Shown piece after piece: positions 23,601 to 28,026 of a stretch of DNA of 28,026 bases. Every line of letters starts with the position of its first letter. Positions within the stretch are counted from its first letter, which is position 1. The DNA is from a virus: the IMG/VR virus record IMGVR_UViG_3300029319_000300, positions 1 to 28,026 of that record. One strand, 5' to 3'. The notes beneath the pieces were generated by a model. The model worked only from the letters and a program-made list of their open reading frames with translations, did not search any database and was not told the origin of the DNA. Both the position numbers and the translations under genes were made by a program.

Positions 23601-23759
23601 TATATCAACAGGTCCTATGTAAGGTTCTTTAAACATAGGTTCTAAATCAGGTTTTTCTTGAGTTGTAACTGTGCTTGCTGGAGGCACACTTGAAACAGGA
23701 TTGCCAACTTGTTTATTAAGACTTTGTATAGTCTTTTCTAATTCATCTTGTTCTTGCAT
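20661..23759 (-). CDS. Large probable internal/ejection virion protein, 1032 aa
   Basis: Its ATG overlaps the stop of the upstream gene (TAATG). Residues 192-234 are hydrophobic and Ala/Gly/Val-rich (LVPVVGAVAAPVVALAGLGYML), able to form one or two membrane helices. The rest is mostly helical and charged. Phage ejection proteins commonly combine great length, helical content and one membrane-active stretch, so an internal virion role is plausible. The two ends carry nearly the same peptide: LEKTIQSLNKQ at residues 7-17 and LDKTIQSLRKQ at 1017-1027. No enzyme motif is seen. The neighbours are all likely structural. Confidence 0.8.
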   Translation of the reverse strand: MQEQDELEKTIQSLNKQVGNPVSSVPPASTVTTQEKPDLEPMFKEPYIGPVDIPFIPGKPLEMKTMDIDALRRNAEKLDAARTSRISDLASGMGSTFEKNNQEVSDMLGFGGQAITGFADNKEQFENALKERVGAGNYKVIEDKDASFFQDKYYVSLRKSDGSFTPFTSPTQNTLDYVQKYFPMLGFEVLGDSAAVGTSILTTTALTTLASLVPVVGAVAAPVVALAGLGYMLYTTNKGVERGRQFIQDQLGLRGEDAEEFGSLVENIKEIVTDPKAGQAFKQLMGKKADITDEEFKQELRGIFGTAIAFPLALVDKLKGSLARVRERATIEDTNIYKSAIEAEDFADKKGLVPTILPQRTMDKKISRLASLAEQTSVIIPKVLRSQMQSAVNYLKEQRNNIGGGNFSQFRAAMSSMGTMLKNIREGKTVVDFEGLGTKLNELEELFFDLRMTESRGMYKSIFDKIGGSTYNLERIRALIVGREAKTTIPVSKQKPGSPIEAGSTPVVTGEPKVDSIVADLMELGAVSGNTRVLTAKGVEKAVARLKKNHPEYAKYLDTNDIQIKTPAQLLHGYAVLLGQMSKGVFGRDVGTAANPQLASFTQGLRTALLDEIANPIIPKGKPAITGLKEEIDAANAFYRQTFDVIETDVQLQARIGAKTGQEGTTIPEAIGISPGTAGRKQPVQKTLSNIAFQEDYIMKNFKGKNVPIGPMTRIKEAFADVISNKIKGASDVSPVKTDSAADVKRYIESYSPRELKSLGIDKASVFKDLDMIAKLESTQMAERLALGSRIKNTELKNVFDNIVQARDLDLTKTVDTIMDIIGKLPKGQQKTEIANVRAGLLDYVFSKQSGVFQEVTKKQSAYSQIGDTIIMPDRLDAVITKLDGAGVFQKILTAEDKKLLNGMKNYVGVIQNAGTDAGSALAGAQIIGNMFTLDPGKFISGMARLSAQGRIAKLFANKAFSDAMTGIGPTQPQSKKLLRYFTGAGAVGNIITQFALLGSQRSGESVQTEEMLDPELDKTIQSLRKQTESLR

Positions 23760-25312
23760 TATATTCTCGCTTTTGGAGCATCGATTTCTATTAAGAAAGG
23801 ATTTTTATATTTTGATTTATATTCTTTAAAACTCTGGTAACGAGGGTCCATAGATGCTTGGAAAGCTCCTATGGAGTACTTAGCGAGTATCATAGCTTGG
23901 GCAACTCGTATTTTCATTGTTTGGTCTGTTGATGTTACATCCAATCCTTGTGCTTCAGCTAATCGCCTAAATACCAGTTGTGCTACGGATTCTTTATTTA
24001 CATCTAGTACACCATCCTCCGTGGTTTCTATAATTTTCATTCCGCCCTCTTTTCCTGCACCAAAATTTATAGCAAAGGCGTTAGCCATAGAAACTGCAAA
24101 TTGTCTTTCTAGTCCTGCTATAGCAGCTAAAGCACGAGTTTCTCCTACAAATGGGTCATCTAAAATACCTATGTATCTTTCAATTAAAGCTTTATCTTGG
24201 TCAGATATTCTAGGGTCTTTAAATATAGCATCTTTTGCACCTTTAAAAAATCCAATTGAAGTTTGTAGAGCATCTTGTAGTTCTTTTCCCCCCAAATCTG
24301 CAGCGATTCCTCTTTGCCCAAACATATCAAAAAAGTCACTTGCTCTTCTTCTAAACTGACCTAATATATTAAAAGCATCTGGGTATTTAGCTAATATTTT
24401 TCTTAAAGATGCAACTCTTTGAAAATTTCCATAGTTAGTCTGAATTATCTCTTTATTATTCTCCTCTATTTCTTTACTAGGAGCACCTATTTTACCCCCT
24501 ACAAATCTATCTATAGTTTGAAATTTAGGTCCACCTTCACCATATATAATCGTGCCAAACTCTCCTTGTGCACCCTTTTGTGGTGGATTGAGGAGTGCTT
24601 GTTCTGCTATTGCTCGTATTTCTGCTTCTGACTTATTAACATTGCCTGGTTGTGCACGTACAACATTCATCATACTTTGTAGTCTTTGTTGAAACTGACT
24701 ACCACCTGAGGGAGGTCCTGATATACCTCTTGCCATAGCTTCTGGAGTAGCTCTTTGAGTGGCGTTTAGTTCTGGCATATCAAATGTGCCTGACAATACT
24801 CTTCTTACTTGGTCAACGGGTAGATTACTTCTTTGAGCAAACATTTCGACCACTTGGTCTGGAGAATAAAATTTAAATAAATTTTTAAACGAATTAAATA
24901 TAGAGTCATTAGATGCATTTTTAGGAGCTATATCCACATTTTCTATTTTAGTGACTTCTGGTGGCAGTTCATTAGCTAATGTGTTCACGTCAACTTTTGT
25001 TATAGGAATATTACCTTCATATGCAGTTAACATATTGTTTATTATTTTACTTGCTTTATCTACACTCTTACCACTTATTTTATATGCCTGCTCTGCTACA
25101 CCCTCATCAACACTAAATGATTTTGCAATAGTTCTTATCTTATCTATATCTGATAAAGCCTCAGCTTGTTTCTTTTGAAAGTCACCAGCTTTAGCATTAT
25201 ATAGTTTACCTATGTTGTCCATTCTTGCAACAGCATCTTGCATAGGAGCTTCTAGTGCCTGTTGTAATACAGGTAGTGCTCCTCTCATAATTCCGCCTAG
25301 TGTTATTGCCAT
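23759..25312 (-). CDS. Probable virion protein, 517 aa
   Basis: It is coupled on both sides by TAATG overlaps. The N-terminus begins MAITLGGIMRGALPVLQQAL, a weakly hydrophobic amphipathic helix rather than a clear signal peptide. Residues 40-100 are helical and Lys/Ala-rich, and a Gln/Pro/Gly-rich stretch runs near 190-250. A mostly helical C-terminal half ends in a basic patch (KEYKSKYKNPF). No catalytic motif is recognised. Its place between a 183-residue and a 1032-residue gene in the same operon suggests a particle component, probably internal. Function unknown. Confidence 0.75.
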   Translation of the reverse strand: MAITLGGIMRGALPVLQQALEAPMQDAVARMDNIGKLYNAKAGDFQKKQAEALSDIDKIRTIAKSFSVDEGVAEQAYKISGKSVDKASKIINNMLTAYEGNIPITKVDVNTLANELPPEVTKIENVDIAPKNASNDSIFNSFKNLFKFYSPDQVVEMFAQRSNLPVDQVRRVLSGTFDMPELNATQRATPEAMARGISGPPSGGSQFQQRLQSMMNVVRAQPGNVNKSEAEIRAIAEQALLNPPQKGAQGEFGTIIYGEGGPKFQTIDRFVGGKIGAPSKEIEENNKEIIQTNYGNFQRVASLRKILAKYPDAFNILGQFRRRASDFFDMFGQRGIAADLGGKELQDALQTSIGFFKGAKDAIFKDPRISDQDKALIERYIGILDDPFVGETRALAAIAGLERQFAVSMANAFAINFGAGKEGGMKIIETTEDGVLDVNKESVAQLVFRRLAEAQGLDVTSTDQTMKIRVAQAMILAKYSIGAFQASMDPRYQSFKEYKSKYKNPFLIEIDAPKARI

Positions 25313-25863
25313 TACTCTGCTCCTTGTTTAGCCATTAGACCTGTAGGTTTCTCCATCGGTGGCTCTTCAGGCATATCTTCTTTCATTCTATCGGAAAAAC
25401 CTTTTATTGAATTAGCATCAAACTCTGTCTTTTCTTTTTTAAATTCTGCTATTTGTTGTAGCCCTTTATCAATCATAGAATTTTGGTCTTTTACAACTGT
25501 GTATTCTACACCAGCTTGTTCTGCTAAATGCATAATTAACATAGTCAAGTCTTCACCAGTTAATATTGCAACATCAGGATTCATAAGTCCCTCTGAGAAT
25601 CCTGCTAGTAATAAAGAGTCTACAATAGTTGATATAGGTATTTGTGCATCTACTAAACTTAATAATTTATCTGCTGTATCATCTTGCTCAAACTTGTCCA
25701 TGAAATAATCCATAACTTCATCAGGAGTATTTAACATAGGAGGTTTGTCCCACGGATATATGCCTGGAGTTTTTGTTAAAGATTGTCCTGGAATAGCAGT
25801 ATCAAACGAAGAGCGTTCTTTACCACTAGGAAGTTTCATAGTGTCTTTGAGTTGAATGTCCAT
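25312..25863 (-). CDS. Probable virion-associated protein, 183 aa
   Basis: It contains PGQSLTKTPGIYPWDKPPML near the N-terminus and GFSEGLMNPDVAIL around residues 88-101. To my recollection these blocks (G.SLT..PG..PW..PP, then EG...PDVA) are shared with a small structural-region protein of pelagiphages and other marine podoviruses. The body is helical and acidic, with a Met/Pro/Glu-rich tail (EEPPMEKPTGLM). No membrane segment. It starts 2 bases after the previous stop and couples to the 517-residue gene. I infer a role in virion structure or assembly. Confidence 0.75.
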   Translation of the reverse strand: MDIQLKDTMKLPSGKERSSFDTAIPGQSLTKTPGIYPWDKPPMLNTPDEVMDYFMDKFEQDDTADKLLSLVDAQIPISTIVDSLLLAGFSEGLMNPDVAILTGEDLTMLIMHLAEQAGVEYTVVKDQNSMIDKGLQQIAEFKKEKTEFDANSIKGFSDRMKEDMPEEPPMEKPTGLMAKQGAE

Positions 25864-25865
25864 TG

Positions 25866-26126
25866 TTATGTCCTACTTGTTAATAGACCTAACTGTTTCT
25901 TTAATATAGAATTGTATATGCTCTGAGGTCCATATGTTCGTGTTTCCACAGGTGCAGGTCTTGATTTTTGTGAAAAGTAACTTGCTCTTCTTCTTTGAGG
26001 TCTACCAAATTTTCTATACAAATCAACATCTGGCGGTGCTTTTAATTGTGTCTGTGGTAACTGACTTCCTTTGCCAAACTTTTGCATAACCAAATTAGTG
26101 GCTATCGGAGCTATAATACTCATCAT
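25866..26126 (-). CDS. Small basic protein, 86 aa
   Basis: The start is one of two adjacent ATGs (26126 or 26123), preceded by TTAGGAAAA. It begins with a short hydrophobic helix (MSIIAPIATNLVMQKFG). It then becomes strongly basic, with FGRPQRRRASYFSQKSRP in the middle, and ends in a helical QSIYNSILKKQLGLL. The combination could bind nucleic acid or sit at a membrane. It lies among virion genes, so a small structural or DNA-contacting part of the particle is possible. No family recognised. Confidence 0.65.
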   Translation of the reverse strand: MMSIIAPIATNLVMQKFGKGSQLPQTQLKAPPDVDLYRKFGRPQRRRASYFSQKSRPAPVETRTYGPQSIYNSILKKQLGLLTSRT

Positions 26127-26137
26127 GTTTGATTTTC

Positions 26138-27904
26138 CTAACTTCTATTGATTGCTGCAATACCTAAGGCAGATATAAAACCACCGATAGCGTTAGAGGA
26201 TTTCTCATCTAAGTATTGATTATACAAGTCAGCAGTTACATCTGCTTCTAATATTGCCATGGCATAATTAAATGCTCTGTCTTGTGAGTTTTCAGCAGAG
26301 GTGTATGCGTAGTCTGCTTCATCTCTATATTGTTGCCATATATTATTAAGTGCAGTGTTTGATATATTTAGGTAATTAGCTGCATTAAGTTGATTAGCTG
26401 CGTTTATAGCCGCAGTGTTAGCTGTGTTTACGTTTCTACGCCAGGTGGCGTTAGACTGTGCAATCTCTACAGCATTCTTTACATTGAACTGGTCTCTGCT
26501 GTTTTGCATAGTAGCACGAAACTGATTGAGTGCATTTGCCTGTCCTGCATTAAACTGTTGCTGTGCATTGAACTGTGTAGAGTTTAATTTATTTATATCA
26601 GCAGTCAAAGTCTCAAAGAACTGGTTGACTTGATTTTGACTTGTCGCATTGAAGTTTTGTGCAGCGTTTTGTGCGGCTTGGTCTGATAACAGTGTTTGCA
26701 TTTTAGCTTGTTGATTTAAAACTTCAGTCTGTTGTGCGTTTGTTAGATTGGACATATCCATCTGTAAGAAACCTTGTGCATTTAGCACCATAGCCTGTTG
26801 CCTGTTGTTTAGGTTTGCCATGTCCATCTGTGCAAGAGTCGCAGCGTTAGCTAATCCAGTTGCTTGTGCGTTGCTTAAGTTCTGTAGATTAATAGTTTCT
26901 ATAGCCTTAGAGTTTGCAAACACACGTTGTTGCTCTTGATTAAAGTTTAAGTTAGCTGCTTCAGCAAATTTTTCAGCGTTGAGGATGTTTGCTTGTTGTT
27001 GGTTGGAGAGTGTTTGTCCAGCTAAAGCGGCTTGAACTTGCATCTTTGCAAGAGCAGTTTGTTGTCTATTGGATGTATTAGCCAAAGACACATTTAAATT
27101 ATTTTGAGTATTTGTCAAGTTAGCCTGCTGTTGATTATCCATTATTTTTACAGCAGTTTGATAATATGTTTGAGCATCGGCAGTTGCTATTGGTACAGAA
27201 GCCTCAAGTATGGCTTGTGTTATAGCAGCTCCTGCCATGGATGATGCGGCTAATCCTCGCTGAGCCATTTGTGCAGTAGCAGTACGAACTACTCCAGCAG
27301 CCCATGATGGCACTTGACCATCTTGAAATTGTTGAGATATACGAGATAACTGACCTTGTACAGTCATCTCTGGTGTAACAGCCATGGTTGCACCTTGTAT
27401 ATTACTTACAAAGTCTGACTGTGCTGCAGTTGTATCACCTAAGAAAGCTGTGTCTGCAACAGCACCAGAAACTACTTCTGGGGCAGTCACGGCTCTCATA
27501 GCTGTATCTGCTTGACTTATTAATCCTTGGGCAGTGCCCTGTTGAGCTTGGGCTTGAGACCTAGCTCTTTCTTGTTCTGTTACCTGTGCAGCCTGTGCTT
27601 CTCTGGTTAGCCCTTCACCTGTCTGTGCAACTGCTGCAGGTGTAGTTGCCCCTACTAAAGAAGGCTCTACAGTTGCCGCTGGAGATATTGTTGGTGCGGC
27701 TGCTAAGGCAGTTTGTGCTTGAGATATTGGTACTTCAGGAGTTCCTTGAAGTGCGTAAGCTTCAGGAGATATTTCTTCACCTGGTTGTATTTGTTGTGAT
27801 TGTGGTATATATTGTCCCTGGGCAGGCATAAGAGGGTTAGTGACCTGCTGACCCATATATTCATCAACATTCGTGGTAGTGGTGTTTTCTTCTTCAGCCA
27901 TCAT
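26138..27904 (-). CDS. Gln/Asn/Ala-rich repeat protein, probable internal virion protein, 588 aa
   Basis: It starts at ATGATG (27904/27901), overlapping the upstream stop. Residues 1-130 are Gln/Pro/Thr/Ala-rich and likely disordered. Residues 190-250 are Ala-rich helix (TATAQMAQRGLAASSMAGAAITQ). From about 257 to 410 there are seven copies of a ~22-residue unit beginning N-x-Q-Q and centred on LNA; N257, 279, 301, 322, 345, 367 and 389 mark them. A period of 22 (two hendecads) suggests a long right-handed or near-straight coiled coil. Further N/Q-rich helix follows, then an acidic, tyrosine-rich C-terminus and a short hydrophobic tail (IGGFISALGIAAI). Similar N/Q-rich helical proteins occur in marine podovirus virions. 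The role in the particle is inference. Confidence 0.8.
   Translation of the reverse strand: MMAEEENTTTTNVDEYMGQQVTNPLMPAQGQYIPQSQQIQPGEEISPEAYALQGTPEVPISQAQTALAAAPTISPAATVEPSLVGATTPAAVAQTGEGLTREAQAAQVTEQERARSQAQAQQGTAQGLISQADTAMRAVTAPEVVSGAVADTAFLGDTTAAQSDFVSNIQGATMAVTPEMTVQGQLSRISQQFQDGQVPSWAAGVVRTATAQMAQRGLAASSMAGAAITQAILEASVPIATADAQTYYQTAVKIMDNQQQANLTNTQNNLNVSLANTSNRQQTALAKMQVQAALAGQTLSNQQQANILNAEKFAEAANLNFNQEQQRVFANSKAIETINLQNLSNAQATGLANAATLAQMDMANLNNRQQAMVLNAQGFLQMDMSNLTNAQQTEVLNQQAKMQTLLSDQAAQNAAQNFNATSQNQVNQFFETLTADINKLNSTQFNAQQQFNAGQANALNQFRATMQNSRDQFNVKNAVEIAQSNATWRRNVNTANTAAINAANQLNAANYLNISNTALNNIWQQYRDEADYAYTSAENSQDRAFNYAMAILEADVTADLYNQYLDEKSSNAIGGFISALGIAAINRS
26675..27136 (-). 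repeat. In-frame 22-residue (about 66-base) tandem repeat
   Basis: These bases encode residues 257-410 of the 588-residue protein, with unit starts spaced 22, 22, 21, 23, 22 and 22 residues. The repeats are conserved in protein (NxQQ...LNA) more than in DNA, so they are old or under protein-level selection. Confidence 0.7.
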
Positions 27905-28026
27905 CTATTTCCCATCAATACTTTGTCTAACTTATCTTCTAATCTTCTTAGTGCATCCATCAACTCATGCACATCATCTTTTACATCATCTTTACGTGCA
28001 TACTCTTCTCGTGTCTTGTTAAGGAG
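27901..28026 (-). CDS. C-terminal end of an upstream reverse-strand gene (partial)
   Basis: The reverse strand is open from the right edge to a TGA at 27903-27901, which overlaps the ATG of the repeat protein. The visible 41 residues (LLNKTREEYARKDDVKDD...LRRLEDKLDKVL) are highly charged with leucines at heptad-like spacing, so this is probably a coiled-coil tail. Most of the gene, including its start, is outside the window. It shows that the reverse operon continues past the right edge. Confidence 0.6.
   Translation of the reverse strand, partial: LLNKTREEYARKDDVKDDVHELMDALRRLEDKLDKVLMGNR

Noticed and set aside
1-28026. CRISPR array, tRNA genes, integrase or insertion sequence
   Set aside because: No spaced direct repeats, no cloverleaf with CCA end in any gap, no recombinase motifs and no terminal inverted repeats were seen. 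The gaps are too short to hide most of these.

Overview
The window is part of the genome of a lytic-type, short-tailed (podovirus-like) marine bacteriophage. The diagnostic gene is the family A DNA polymerase at 8109-10253. It carries a DnaJ-type zinc segment (two CxxCxGxG units) between its exonuclease and polymerase parts, the hallmark of the HMO-2011 type of marine phages, known from SAR116, Roseobacter-lineage and SAR11 hosts. A separate TOPRIM primase, a DnaB-like helicase, a monomeric B12-dependent ribonucleotide reductase and a SleB-type lysin fit this picture. The host is inferred to be a marine alphaproteobacterium. No integrase, RNA polymerase, tRNA or CRISPR array is visible, and the promoters I can see look like host sigma70 promoters.

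Layout. (1) 1-819, forward: the 3' end of a SleB cell-wall hydrolase, two small unknown genes and a strong rho-independent terminator. (2) 820-6068, forward: an operon of poorly known genes (zinc-ribbon protein, three unknowns, a 677-residue protein with a zinc knuckle, and an M20/PepT-like metallopeptidase). It has two near-identical extended -10 promoters and ends in a second strong terminator. (3) 6069-16868, forward: a promoter followed by the replication and nucleotide module. This holds primase, helicase, DNA polymerase, a candidate ssDNA-binding protein, a Cas4/RecB-like Fe-S exonuclease, a PD-(D/E)XK endonuclease, a small membrane protein, a DUF3310 protein, class II ribonucleotide reductase, an RMF-like protein, a second possible nuclease and several small genes. 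(4) 16865-28026, reverse: a tightly coupled operon of very large, probably virion (internal/ejection) proteins of 1263, 1032, 517, 183, 86 and 588 residues. It is entered from outside the right edge. The capsid, portal and terminase genes presumably lie there.

The forward and reverse halves converge tail to tail, sharing a TTAA in which the two stop codons overlap at 16865-16868. Genes are packed tightly, with many ATGA and TAATG stop-start overlaps. There is no gene-free stretch longer than about 130 bases.

Functionally, the replication module makes dNTPs (NrdJ-like), primes, unwinds and copies DNA, and processes ends and branches with two or three nucleases. The reverse operon supplies proteins that probably ride inside the particle. 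The least understood part is the left operon, which pairs a 677-residue orphan with a complete-looking zinc exopeptidase.
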